Below are positions 55,841-64,000 of a DNA stretch of 64,000 nt, one piece after another. Source of the stretch: an uncultured Methanobrevibacter sp. (GTDB lineage Archaea > Methanobacteriota > Methanobacteria > Methanobacteriales > Methanobacteriaceae); contig ONQL01000008.1 in assembly GCA_900319985.1 (NCBI GenBank), positions 1 through 64,000 of the forward strand, given 5' to 3'. A model generated the notes under the pieces. It was given only the letters and a program-made list of their open reading frames with translations. It was not told the origin of the DNA and ran no database searches. Positions within the stretch are counted from its first letter, which is position 1; every line of letters begins with the position of its first letter. Position numbers and translations under genes: made by a program.

Positions 55841-56629
55841 GTGGAAAATCTCATTGATATCGGTTTAAACCTTATGCATTCTTCATTTAGAAAAGACAGG
55901 TTAGAAATAATTGAAGAAGCTAAAAAAGTAGGCGTTAATCAGTTTATAATTACTGGAACCAATGTACATTCAAGTCACATAGCAGCAGAATATGCATCAA
56001 AATATCCTGAAACTTTATTTTCAACATCAGGAGTGCATCCTCATGATGCAAAAACTTGTAATGGACATACAATCAATGAATTAGAAAAAATAGCTAAAAA
56101 CGAATGTGTTGTAGCTATTGGAGAATGCGGTCTTGATTATAATAGAAATTTTTCTCCACAAGACATTCAAAAAAAATGGTTTGAAGCACAAGTTGAATTG
56201 GCTGAAAGATTAGACATGGGTTTATTTTTACATGAACGAGAAGCTCATGAAGATTTGTACAATATATTAAAAAAACATGAAGGAATTGCTGAAAAAGCAG
56301 TTGTTCACTGTTTTACAGGAACAAAACAGGAAGCACAAAATTACATAGATTTAGGTTGTCATATTGGTGTTACAGGATGGATTTGTGATATGAAAAGAGG
56401 AAGAAATTTACAAGAAGCTGTAAGTGTCATCCCTCCAGAAAAGTTAATGATTGAAACAGATGCTCCATTTTTAATACCAAAAAATTTTGATAAAAAACCT
56501 AAAAAAAATAGAAATGAACCAAAATATTTACCACATATCCTCAAAACAATTGCACTTTGCATGGGCCTTGATGCTGAAGAACTTGCAATCCAAGTTACTA
56601 AAAATACTAAAGAATTTTTTAAAATATAA
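55841..56629 (+). CDS. tatD: TatD-family DNase
   Basis: The 262-residue metal-dependent hydrolase has the TatD ligands: an N-terminal LIDIGLNLMHSSF (with Asn/His in place of the usual H-x-H), ATSGVHPHD, GECGLDYNRN, FLHEREAHED, VVHCFTG and METDAPFL-like IETDAPFLIP. The first metal pair is altered (DIGLN instead of DTHCH), as in the eukaryotic-type TatD. The start is a GTG with AGGTGAT upstream. It follows pyrH after 8 bases. Confidence 0.92.
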   Translation: MENLIDIGLNLMHSSFRKDRLEIIEEAKKVGVNQFIITGTNVHSSHIAAEYASKYPETLFSTSGVHPHDAKTCNGHTINELEKIAKNECVVAIGECGLDYNRNFSPQDIQKKWFEAQVELAERLDMGLFLHEREAHEDLYNILKKHEGIAEKAVVHCFTGTKQEAQNYIDLGCHIGVTGWICDMKRGRNLQEAVSVIPPEKLMIETDAPFLIPKNFDKKPKKNRNEPKYLPHILKTIALCMGLDAEELAIQVTKNTKEFFKI

Positions 56630-56644
56630 AAAGGAGATGAAAAA

Positions 56645-56836
56645 ATGTCAGTAGAACCACATAAACATTGTCCTATTTGCGGGACACCAATACCTTTAAA
56701 CGAACTTGTTTGCTCACCAGATTGTCAAAAAGTCTGGGATGCAAGATTAAATCACAGGAAAAGATCCCAAATAATTTTATATATAGTTATAGCAATATTC
56801 CTAATAATCTGGGCATATTTGACATTTATGAAATAG
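56645..56836 (+). CDS. DUF2116-family Zn-ribbon membrane protein
   Basis: The 63-residue protein has HKHCPICGTPI and CSPDCQKVWD (zinc ribbon, about 6-31) followed by one membrane segment (about 43-60). This small archaeal family has an unknown function. It lies between tatD and a YbjQ gene with short spacers and a GGAGATG-like RBS. Confidence 0.9.
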   Translation: MSVEPHKHCPICGTPIPLNELVCSPDCQKVWDARLNHRKRSQIILYIVIAIFLIIWAYLTFMK

Positions 56837-56844
56837 TGATATAA

Positions 56845-57168
56845 ATGATATTAACATCTTCAAACACACTTGAAAATAAGAAAATATTAGAATATAAGGG
56901 ATTAGTTACTGGAGAATCCTTAATTGGTGCTAATATTTATAAAGACTTATTTTCAGGTGTTCGTGATGTTGTAGGCGGTAGAACTTCAAGATATGAAGAA
57001 GAAATTAAAAAAGCACGTGACATCTCAATAAACAGTATGATTGAAAAGGCTGAAAGTTTAAATGCCAATGCAATTATTGGGCTGAAAATTTCTTATGATA
57101 ACCTTGGAGGCACCATGGGAAATACAATACTTGTAACCGCATACGGAACAGCCGTCAAATTCGAATAA
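56845..57168 (+). CDS. YbjQ-family (DUF74) protein
   Basis: The 107-residue protein has the family features [33 protein letters not shown] and [15 protein letters not shown], ending [11 protein letters not shown]. The family forms pentameric barrels and may bind metals; the role is unresolved. The next gene starts 1 base after its stop and carries a degenerate copy of the same domain. Confidence 0.92.
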   Translation: MILTSSNTLENKKILEYKGLVTGESLIGANIYKDLFSGVRDVVGGRTSRYEEEIKKARDISINSMIEKAESLNANAIIGLKISYDNLGGTMGNTILVTAYGTAVKFE

Positions 57169-57169
57169 C

Positions 57170-58021
57170 ATGGAAATCAGAAATAAAAAAATCGATAGAA
57201 AACGACTACGACGCGCCATATTTTGTATAGGAATAGGAACTGCCGTAGGGCTTTTAGTTTATGGAATCTTTTTATATTTTAAGATAGACATCTTCGGATG
57301 GAATTTAGGTTTGATATTCGCCCCACTGGCTGCAGGTTATGTTGAAACAATCCTTGCAAATAGAATTATCGGTGAAGATATTGGAGCGATAAGTGCGTTC
57401 ATACTTTTCATTGATACTACTTTTTACAGTTTTATTTTGAAAAATCCAACCTTGGGTTTCAATTTGATAACAGCAGGAGCAATAATAGTTATTCTACAGG
57501 CAGCATTTCCGACATTGATTAACTATATCCTTTTAGTGGTGGTTGGTGGAATTCTTTCCATATTCGTTAATACTTTTAAGGAATACTGGGCGAAACTTAA
57601 GTTATTTATGAAAAAGCAGCAATATGTCAAATGGGATGGGCCTGATGCCGAATTGAATACTGACCCAATACCTGATTATGATGAGACTGGAAGTAACGAA
57701 AAAATCAACAGTTTGAATTTTTTCTTTATAACCAGCAGCGACATGAAAACAAGAAATCATGACATTATTGGAATTTATCAAAGCGAAGTTATTCTAGAAA
57801 AAGATAAAGATTTGATAAAACTAGGACCTCAAAAAGCTGAAATCAAACGGCTCAACAACATCAAAGCTGGAAAGGATGAATGCTTAATTAAATTATCCAA
57901 ACAAATTAAAGAAAATGGAGGAAATGGAGTTTTAGATTTATCCATGACATATAATTTAATTGGAGTAGGTGGAGACAATATCCAAATTACAGCACGAGGA
58001 ATGGGCATTAATATCAAATAA
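57170..58021 (+). CDS. Membrane protein with C-terminal YbjQ-like domain
   Basis: The 283-residue protein has four to five membrane segments in residues about 14-150 (FAPLAAGYVETILANR in the middle). A cytoplasmic part whose end (KQIKENGGNGVLDLSMTYNLIGVGGDNIQITARGMGINIK, about 244-283) aligns with the end of the YbjQ protein encoded just upstream. It looks like a membrane-bound partner of that protein. It begins 1 base after the YbjQ stop. Confidence 0.75.
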   Translation: MEIRNKKIDRKRLRRAIFCIGIGTAVGLLVYGIFLYFKIDIFGWNLGLIFAPLAAGYVETILANRIIGEDIGAISAFILFIDTTFYSFILKNPTLGFNLITAGAIIVILQAAFPTLINYILLVVVGGILSIFVNTFKEYWAKLKLFMKKQQYVKWDGPDAELNTDPIPDYDETGSNEKINSLNFFFITSSDMKTRNHDIIGIYQSEVILEKDKDLIKLGPQKAEIKRLNNIKAGKDECLIKLSKQIKENGGNGVLDLSMTYNLIGVGGDNIQITARGMGINIK

Positions 58022-58034
58022 TGGGAGTGAAAAT

Positions 58035-58241
58035 ATGGAGAATGAAGGAAATATCATAATACCAATCATTGGATACATTATTACATTAATATCACCACTC
58101 ATTGGTTTAGTTTATGGAGCGATACTATTTTTTACAAAAAAAGACGTTGTATTATATCGAAAGCATGGCAGGTTCATAATATATTTTTCAATAGCAGTAT
58201 TCGTTATCAGCTGGATATTAAGACTCATTGTCTTAAAATAA
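58035..58241 (+). CDS. Small two-segment membrane protein (68 aa)
   Basis: The protein has 68 residues from the ATG at 58035, with GGGAGTGA 4-5 bases upstream. Two hydrophobic stretches (about 8-32 and 46-66) flank a short charged loop (TKKDVVLYRKHGR). It resembles small DUF4870-type membrane proteins, but this is uncertain. It is the last gene of the pyrH operon. Confidence 0.65.
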   Translation: MENEGNIIIPIIGYIITLISPLIGLVYGAILFFTKKDVVLYRKHGRFIIYFSIAVFVISWILRLIVLK

Positions 58242-58254
58242 AAAAAAGTAGAAA

Positions 58255-58279
58255 TCTTATTAATTTAATTAATAAGATA
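58255..58279. terminator. 12-base-arm hairpin between convergent genes
   Basis: ATCTTATTAATT and AATTAATAAGAT form a perfect inverted repeat around one base, at 58255-58279, between the plus-strand operon end and the minus-strand CARF-HEPN gene end. It can terminate transcription from both sides. Confidence 0.55.
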
Positions 58280-58288
58280 AATTATTAT

Positions 58289-59578
58289 TTAAAATTGATT
58301 ATACTGCAATTTTAAATCGAATTTAGAAAATTCAGTTTCATTTAAAAATCTTTTCATGTCCTTATCCAATTTTAATGCTAAATCAACAACGACCTGCAAG
58401 AAATTTTCAAAGTCTTCATTTGATTGTGATTCAAGCCCATGAGCCAATACAGAATTATTACGCTTTTGGGTCAAATCTTTAATCTTATTTTCATGCTCTT
58501 TATAATATTTACCCAAATCGTCACCCAATTCATTAAGCAATAAAAAATCAGCTGTTAAACCAATTTTTATTTTTCCATCTTCCTCCATTTTTTTCAGATA
58601 GTTAATGAAATCTTCAGATACATTTTTTTCTAAAAGAACATCAATATCAATATCTGAACTAATAAGATTGTATTTAGACAGTTTAATTTGAGCAATCAAT
58701 TCAAAAGACCTGTATAAACGGGCTATAGCATCATCATATTTATATTCGGCAGCTCTTCTTTTAGAATTATTAATCAAACTTGCAAGAGCATAACAGTTTT
58801 TCAGATTCTCAGACTTTGAGTTAACAATAATGCCCAATGCTTTTAAATTCTTCTTCAATTTAACTGCGATTTCAATAAAATGCCTCTGGTTGATATTGAC
58901 TTTAGTTAAAAAGCTATAAGCATTTTCAAAATCCATGTTATCCCAATAATAATAAGCTTTACATAGATTTAAAAATGATTCTTTCTCAATATTTAAATCA
59001 ACAATTCGCTTTAAAGTTTCAATACATGCCATAAAACGATTAGCATTGAAATTGTGTCTTATCCTTATTACTGCAAACCTGTCATAAATTTTATAGAGAT
59101 TTTGATAGTTTATGATTTCAGTACCTACAGACACTTCACCAGTGGTTCTATCTCCCCCAACGGAAATCAAATCCTTATTATAAAACATACCACAACATGC
59201 CATAGCTGCAGACATTGTTTTGGTTCCGGAAGTATAATCCATTATGATTTGATACTCTTTTGTTATATCCATATCAAATTCCCATATTTTTGATTCAAAT
59301 ACTTCAAAACAGGCATTAAAATCATCAATAGCATCAATTGGAACAATATGATAATCTTCTTCAAAAATAAATTCATCATTATCGTTTTCAAATAATTCTT
59401 CAATATATCCAATTGTTTCTTTAGATCTATCTGATGCAAAAAAAACGACATGATGAGGATATATTTTAGTTATAGTTGAATATAATTTTTGAGCAAGCAA
59501 CCTAAACCCTTCATCGCCAGACTTTGAATTAAAACCAGTTCCGACAATCATAAATAGTATAATATCTTTTCTTTTCAT
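58289..59578 (-). CDS. Stand-alone CARF-HEPN protein (Csm6/Cas02710-like)
   Basis: The 429-residue protein has an N-terminal CARF-like Rossmann domain with IVGTGFNSKSGDEGF (about 11-25) and DYTSGTKTMSAA (114-125), which is the nucleotide-binding motif of the TIGR02710 group of CRISPR-associated CARF proteins. A helical middle follows. The C-terminal region carries R373-x6-H380 (RNNSVLAH), which fits the catalytic motif of HEPN RNases. The ATG at 59578 is chosen over a start 12 bases upstream. No cas gene or repeat array is in the window. Confidence 0.78.
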   Translation of the reverse strand: MKRKDIILFMIVGTGFNSKSGDEGFRLLAQKLYSTITKIYPHHVVFFASDRSKETIGYIEELFENDNDEFIFEEDYHIVPIDAIDDFNACFEVFESKIWEFDMDITKEYQIIMDYTSGTKTMSAAMACCGMFYNKDLISVGGDRTTGEVSVGTEIINYQNLYKIYDRFAVIRIRHNFNANRFMACIETLKRIVDLNIEKESFLNLCKAYYYWDNMDFENAYSFLTKVNINQRHFIEIAVKLKKNLKALGIIVNSKSENLKNCYALASLINNSKRRAAEYKYDDAIARLYRSFELIAQIKLSKYNLISSDIDIDVLLEKNVSEDFINYLKKMEEDGKIKIGLTADFLLLNELGDDLGKYYKEHENKIKDLTQKRNNSVLAHGLESQSNEDFENFLQVVVDLALKLDKDMKRFLNETEFSKFDLKLQYNQF

Positions 59579-59657
59579 GTTATCACACAAATAATTAATT
59601 AAATATATTATAACTTTTTATTAAAAAAGTTGTTGAAAATTCAACTCACAAAACAAA

Positions 59658-60467
59658 TTATGGCAGGACACCCAACATCTTCAATGCCATATAAAATACC
59701 AAAATTGAAAATACTATTTTCAGCTTCTTTTGAGGGACTTTATGTGCAAATTTTGCACCTAAAGAAGCTAATGGAACCGAAAAGGCAGCTATTAGAACAA
59801 AATTAATTATGCTTACATAACCAATAGAATACGGGAATGTATTTACCCCCCAACCTGACACAATATAGGATAAAAATCCGCCAATAGCAGTTAGGGAAAT
59901 AAAAATAGAAGATGTGCCTATAGCTTCAATCATGGAAAATCCTAAAAGTGAAGTTAAAATAGCTATTAAAAATATTCCTCCGCCCACACCCAAAAGGCCA
60001 GATGAAAATCCGACAAGAAGGCCAATAATCGCTGTTGAAATCAAATTAAATGGGATTTTAGCATCTTCCCTTTCCTTGTTTATATTCACAATATTATTAA
60101 CTGTGATAAAAAGCAGCAAACATCCAAAAATTATCTCCAAAACTCTTGACGGCAATCCTGATGCTACAAATCCCCCAACAGCACCACCAATTATCCCAAA
60201 AACTCCCAAACGCAATCCCGGCCTGACAATATTATCCATTGATCGGGTATGCCTATATGCTCCACTCAAGGATGTTGGAACAATAATGGCCAAACTTGTA
60301 GCTAAAGAAATCAGCATTGCAAGGTCAGGTTCGACTCCAATGTATTTTAACAGGAAATATTGCAATGGAACAATAATGAATCCTCCGCCAACACCCAAAA
60401 GACCGGATGCAAATCCCGCACAAATACCTATTAAAATCAAACCCAAGAAATATTCAATTGGAAACAT
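59658..60467 (-). CDS. TauE/SafE-family sulfite/anion exporter-like permease
   Basis: The 269-residue protein has about eight membrane segments and two related halves. Each half has the glycine-rich G-x-x-S-G-L-L-G-V-G-G-G motif (FASGLLGVGGGFI near the start and FSSGLLGVGGGIF near residue 150). TauE/SafE proteins export sulfite, sulfoacetate or related anions. The ATG at 60467 is preferred to an upstream TTG. It is divergent from a membrane protein gene. Confidence 0.9.
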   Translation of the reverse strand: MFPIEYFLGLILIGICAGFASGLLGVGGGFIIVPLQYFLLKYIGVEPDLAMLISLATSLAIIVPTSLSGAYRHTRSMDNIVRPGLRLGVFGIIGGAVGGFVASGLPSRVLEIIFGCLLLFITVNNIVNINKEREDAKIPFNLISTAIIGLLVGFSSGLLGVGGGIFLIAILTSLLGFSMIEAIGTSSIFISLTAIGGFLSYIVSGWGVNTFPYSIGYVSIINFVLIAAFSVPLASLGAKFAHKVPQKKLKIVFSILVFYMALKMLGVLP

Positions 60468-60509
60468 AAATATCAATTTATTTAAACTATTAATACTTAA
60501 ATTATTGTA

Positions 60510-61583
60510 ATGAAAGTTAATAAAACTATCTTAGTTGGATTCATATTCATCATATTTGCAGGAATAATTTTTGTAACGGACATGTTCAATCCAATCATAA
60601 GACCAGTTACATACCAATTCTTAATGGGATCCTCAAAAGGAAAGGACATAATATTTTTTGGTCTTTTAGGACTGTTTTTAATAATGTCCCAAGTTATCAA
60701 AAAGGAAATTGATGCAACAAAATATCTGAAATTATCCATCGTAACTGGAGTTATTTTATTGACTTTAGGAATTCTGATAGAAATTATTTTTAGACTGCAA
60801 ATGGGAATATCTTTAAACTCCATTTTTGCATCCATGACACATGGAATGAGTTCCACAAGCATTCTGCACACCCATCTTATAAAATCAATTTTGGGAGAAA
60901 TCTTAGCAAATGTTATGGGACCATTTATCCAAAGCGAAATCAACACAGGTGTTGGCCTATACTCCTATGTTCCCGACATCGCAAAGCTAGTCGTGTTATT
61001 GATTCCAGTTTTATTTGTGATGATTGTTCTGGCAAGTCAAAAAAGACCATGGTTTACAAACTTTTTAATAGCTTTATTTGGAAGCTGTTTAATAATAGGA
61101 GCCATTGACGGAGGAATGTTTGGAACACCAGCACTCGTTGGAATCTGTGGCCTGCATCTTGTTTACAGGAACGGTTATTACATGAACTATATCATCGGAC
61201 ACATATTGAGAGATAAAGATTTACTCGCTAAAAATGAAGACTTCCAGGCACCCTACAGAAACGTTGGTTTAAGCGAGGCAAGATATATTTTTAACAGATT
61301 TGCATATATACTTGTTATATTTGCCGTGATCTTTTTAAGATTCACAGTAGCTTTTGCGGGTGCTGAACCTGATTATTATACCGTTGAAATCACAAACATG
61401 GACAAGAACGTTGATTTTGGAGACATACCCCTTGAAAAAATCAGCCAAACAAACAATACCATTACCTATCATGTAACACCAGAATATAATGAAATGGAAC
61501 TTTTAAACGACTTAAAAATTCCGTTAACTGACTCGTGTGAATATTATACGGTCAGTTGGAACATCTATTCCTATTTAGATTAG
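60510..61583 (+). CDS. Polytopic membrane protein of unknown function
   Basis: The 357-residue protein has about eight hydrophobic segments, one at the N-terminus and others near residues 45-62, 70-95, 155-180, 190-215 and 270-290. The C-terminal 70 residues are soluble and outside (ends DSCEYYTVSWNIYSYLD). I recognise no family. The ATG is 42 bases from the divergent TauE/SafE start. Confidence 0.7.
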   Translation: MKVNKTILVGFIFIIFAGIIFVTDMFNPIIRPVTYQFLMGSSKGKDIIFFGLLGLFLIMSQVIKKEIDATKYLKLSIVTGVILLTLGILIEIIFRLQMGISLNSIFASMTHGMSSTSILHTHLIKSILGEILANVMGPFIQSEINTGVGLYSYVPDIAKLVVLLIPVLFVMIVLASQKRPWFTNFLIALFGSCLIIGAIDGGMFGTPALVGICGLHLVYRNGYYMNYIIGHILRDKDLLAKNEDFQAPYRNVGLSEARYIFNRFAYILVIFAVIFLRFTVAFAGAEPDYYTVEITNMDKNVDFGDIPLEKISQTNNTITYHVTPEYNEMELLNDLKIPLTDSCEYYTVSWNIYSYLD

Positions 61584-61853
61584 CATGGAAAAATTATATT
61601 TGTTTTTATAATATTGGCCATTACATGATGCTTTCAAATGACCTGAGTTTTAGAAAAGACTCTGATGATTTTTTCAAAATCCAGAATAATGTAAGGCATA
61701 TATTCAGAAATACCGACAATAATAATGTTTTGCGGATTTGCATTAACTATATCGACCATGACAATATTAGGAAAAAAAGAAAAAATGAATCCAATATCAC
61801 TTAAAATATATATTACAAAAATTTATTAATTTTAAAAAAATAAAATTAAACAT
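61584..61853. other. Gap with no supported gene
   Basis: The 270-base interval between the membrane protein and glycosyltransferase genes has an 82-residue plus-strand frame overlapping the previous stop and a shorter minus-strand frame. Neither has a clear RBS nor recognisable motifs, so both may be remnants or chance. Confidence 0.4.
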
Positions 61854-63740
61854 ATGATATTGAGCATTATTATACCTACATATAATGAAGAAGAATATCT
61901 TCCGAATCTTTTGGAAAGCATTGAAAAACAAAGCTTCACGGACTATGAAGTCATAATTGCAGATGCTAATTCAACCGACAGAACAAGAGAAATTGCCAAA
62001 GATCATGGATGCAGAATAGTTGAAGGAGGCCTTCCAGGAGCAGGTAGAAATAATGGTGCTAAGGTAGCAAAAGGAGAATATCTGTTATTTTTAGATTCCG
62101 ATTTGGAGCTTACTGACGATTACTTGCGAAATGTACTATATGAATTTAGAATGGAAAAACTGGGAATCGCAATCACACAAATGCTCCCACTGTCTTCAAA
62201 AATTGAAGATAAAATATACCACGAATTTGCCAATTATTTTATGATAGGCATTGAAAAAATAAAGCCTCACGGTGCAGGATGTTATGGAATTATTGCAAGA
62301 AAAGAGTTGCATGACAAATGCGGAGGATTTGATGAAACACTGACATTTGGTGAAGATACTGATTACATTGAAAGATTAGCCAAAAAAGAAAAATTTAGAG
62401 TTTTGAGAAATGCCAAAATCGGAGTTTCAACAAGGCGTCTTGAAGAGGAAGGAATCACCACATTAATTAGACAATATGGAAAGAGTACTGTTAATGATTT
62501 TTTAGGAAAAAGAACAGATGCCAGTTCCCTCAATTATAATTTTGGCCATGAAAAAGTAACTACCGACAGTTTATCCAGATTGGAAAAAACTACTGCGAGT
62601 CTAAATAAAATCAAAGACAGTTATAATGGGTCTATTCAAAAAATTAACTCAACCAGACGCCAAATAAAACCTAAACGAAAAAGAAATAAAAAAATAGTAT
62701 TTTATTGTGTTTGCGGTGAAGGAATGGGTCATGCAATAAGAACCGGAGTGATAGTTGATAGAATTAAGGACAAATATGATGTGTATATCTTCTCAAGCGA
62801 AAGGGCATATAACTATCTGAATGAAAAATTCGATAATGTTTATGAGATTGGTGGTTTTAATACTGTTTACATCAACAATAAAGTAAATAACTTAAAAACA
62901 TTGGCTAATGCTTTAAAAAGGAATCCAACCAACATAAAAGTAGGATATGAAACATTATACAAAAAAGCAAGACAGTTGCGTCCGGATGTTATTGTAACCG
63001 ATTTTGAGATTTATGCAACCACAGTGTCCAAAATTTTAAATATTCCTTTAATCAGCCTGGACAACATGCACATAATGACCCAGGCACAAATTGATTATCC
63101 GAAAAATCAATATGTGGAAATGATAAAAGCCAAAGGAGTTATTAAAACCTACGTTGTAAAACCTAAAGTGCATATCTTAACCAGCTTCTTTTATCCGAAA
63201 ATTAGAGCCGGAAAAAAAGCAGTTATCTATCCCCCAATAATTCGTGAAGATATTTTAAAATTAAAGCCTACACAAGGAGACCACATCATCGTTTACCAGA
63301 CAAGTAAAGAAAGTGTAAAGCTAGTCAATAAATTAAAAGCAATTAAAAATGAAAAATTTATTGTTTATGGATTCAATAAATATGAAAAGGATGGAAATCT
63401 GACTTTTAAAGAATTTAACGAAGATGAATTCTATGATGATCTTGCTTCATCAAAAGCCGTAATATGTAATGGTGGTTTTACATTTATTTCGGAAGCCATT
63501 TATCTTAAAAAGCCTATTTATTCCATCCCCGCAATTGGAAACTTTGAACAAGTATTGAATGCATTTTATGTTCAAAAATTAGGTTATGGAGAGTATCATG
63601 AAGCAATGAATGCTTCAAGAGTAAAATCCTTTTTAAAAAGGCTTCCAGGATATAGGGAAAAACTTGAAACGGTCAAAAAATTCAATAATGATGGAATTAT
63701 TAATGAATTAATTTACAGAATTGAGAAATATTCAAAATAA
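61854..63740 (+). CDS. Fused glycosyltransferase: GT2 domain plus GT28-like (MJ1255/VC2487-type) domain
   Basis: The 628-residue protein has an N-terminal GT-A domain: IIPTYNEEEYLPNLL, IADANSTDRT, LFLDSDLEL (about 77-85) and FGEDTDYIERL. From about 277 to the end is a GT-B-like domain with VCGEGMGHAIRTGVIVD, DVIVTDFE and VICNGGFTFISEA, matching the MJ1255/VC2487 group. Fusion of the two is not common. Lipid-linked glycan or glycolipid synthesis is a plausible role, but donors and acceptors are unknown. Most of the protein should be cytoplasmic. Confidence 0.85.
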   Translation: MILSIIIPTYNEEEYLPNLLESIEKQSFTDYEVIIADANSTDRTREIAKDHGCRIVEGGLPGAGRNNGAKVAKGEYLLFLDSDLELTDDYLRNVLYEFRMEKLGIAITQMLPLSSKIEDKIYHEFANYFMIGIEKIKPHGAGCYGIIARKELHDKCGGFDETLTFGEDTDYIERLAKKEKFRVLRNAKIGVSTRRLEEEGITTLIRQYGKSTVNDFLGKRTDASSLNYNFGHEKVTTDSLSRLEKTTASLNKIKDSYNGSIQKINSTRRQIKPKRKRNKKIVFYCVCGEGMGHAIRTGVIVDRIKDKYDVYIFSSERAYNYLNEKFDNVYEIGGFNTVYINNKVNNLKTLANALKRNPTNIKVGYETLYKKARQLRPDVIVTDFEIYATTVSKILNIPLISLDNMHIMTQAQIDYPKNQYVEMIKAKGVIKTYVVKPKVHILTSFFYPKIRAGKKAVIYPPIIREDILKLKPTQGDHIIVYQTSKESVKLVNKLKAIKNEKFIVYGFNKYEKDGNLTFKEFNEDEFYDDLASSKAVICNGGFTFISEAIYLKKPIYSIPAIGNFEQVLNAFYVQKLGYGEYHEAMNASRVKSFLKRLPGYREKLETVKKFNNDGIINELIYRIEKYSK

Positions 63741-63806
63741 CTACAATCCTAATATCCAATTAACAGAAAGATAATTCAGCCATTATTAAAAAGAAAAAAA
63801 GGTCAA

Positions 63807-64000
63807 TTATATATTAGAGTATAACAAACCAGTAGCTCTATTATAGAAAAATATTATATAGACACTTAACACGCCCAACACGATTCCGCCAATAACTGAA
63901 TTATAATCAGAGATTGAATCGGAAACAATGAATAGAACAAATGCCATAATAAAAGCCAAAACTACAGTAAAAATAATTTTGATTAAACCTATTTTAAAAA
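63807..64000 (-). CDS. Partial membrane protein running off the window
   Basis: The minus-strand frame is open from 64000 to a TAA at 63807-63809, giving about 63 residues with two hydrophobic stretches (FTVVLAFIMAFVLFIV and SVIGGIVLGVLSVYIIFF). The N-terminus lies outside the window. No family can be named. Confidence 0.5.
   Translation of the reverse strand, partial: FKIGLIKIIFTVVLAFIMAFVLFIVSDSISDYNSVIGGIVLGVLSVYIIFFYNRATGLLYSNI

Noticed and set aside
61556..61804. 82-residue plus-strand frame
   Set aside because: It overlaps the end of the membrane protein gene, has no RBS or motif and an unlikely composition; reported only as an empty gap.
1..64000. CRISPR arrays, rRNA, tRNA, transposases, integrases
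   Set aside because: No regularly spaced repeats, cloverleaf-like or rRNA-like sequence, and no transposase or integrase motifs were seen by eye; a dedicated tRNA scan was not run.

Overview
This window comes from a very AT-rich archaeon of the order Methanobacteriales, most likely a Methanobrevibacter. The evidence is the gene set: the iron-sulfur subunit of thiol:fumarate reductase (TfrB), archaeal SepF, NAC, an archaeal UMP kinase, bifunctional dCTP deaminase, a 2-phosphoglycerate kinase-like protein, AqpM, a pseudomurein-binding repeat protein and a giant DUF11/beta-helix adhesin. Ribosome binding sites are mostly GGTGAT or GGAGG. I see no rRNA, tRNA, CRISPR array, insertion sequence or prophage. 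This is mostly chromosomal backbone with small accessory islands.

Layout. 1-5.5 kb: tail of an unknown gene, a HEAT-repeat protein, leuB-type dehydrogenase directly abutting an AMP-forming acyl-CoA synthetase, argB, a QueG-like iron-sulfur protein and a GNAT enzyme. 5.5-11 kb: small and membrane proteins of mostly unknown function (DUF998, SAP domain, LtrA, STAS-like DUF4325, Zn-ribbon, Rpn/PD-(D/E)XK-like). 11-13.5 kb: a TarJ/TarI-like pair that could make CDP-ribitol, a methyltransferase and an unlisted 34-residue basic protein. 13.7-18.8 kb: argJ, then an operon with a Zc3h12a-type RNase and a membrane protein carrying a GGDEF/GTP-cyclohydrolase-III-like palm domain, then a calcineurin-type phosphoesterase and NAC. 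18.9-25.6 kb: aldo/keto reductase-ferredoxin, Tag glycosylase, and a molybdate ABC operon (modA, modB, modC) with a second modC copy downstream.

25.6-34.7 kb: rubredoxin-glutamate synthase protein, carboxymuconolactone decarboxylase-like protein, sodium/solute symporter with its tiny accessory protein, and an aryl-acid block (paaK-type CoA ligase, ACT protein, IorA/IorB). 34.7-46.8 kb: TfrB, TrmH-family methyltransferase, a Cys-rich ferredoxin, dcd, glyS, a winged-helix regulator, TatD, TDT transporter, SepF, DUF1611, 2-phosphoglycerate kinase-like protein, ZPR1 protein and a probable histone-fold/coiled-coil protein. 47-53.6 kb: two divergently transcribed cell-surface proteins. 53.7-64 kb: AqpM, nitroreductase, pyrH-tatD-DUF2116-YbjQ operon, a stand-alone CARF-HEPN (Csm6/Cas02710-like) protein, TauE/SafE permease, a membrane protein, a two-domain glycosyltransferase and a partial membrane protein.

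The strongest candidates for undescribed biology are: (1) the Zc3h12a-like RNase co-transcribed with a nucleotide-cyclase-like membrane protein; (2) the CARF-HEPN protein with no CRISPR neighbours; (3) the histone fold fused to a coiled coil; (4) the modC duplicate with an exact 12-residue deletion after Walker A; and (5) the 34-residue basic protein. All functions are read from sequence motifs by eye; no database search was run.
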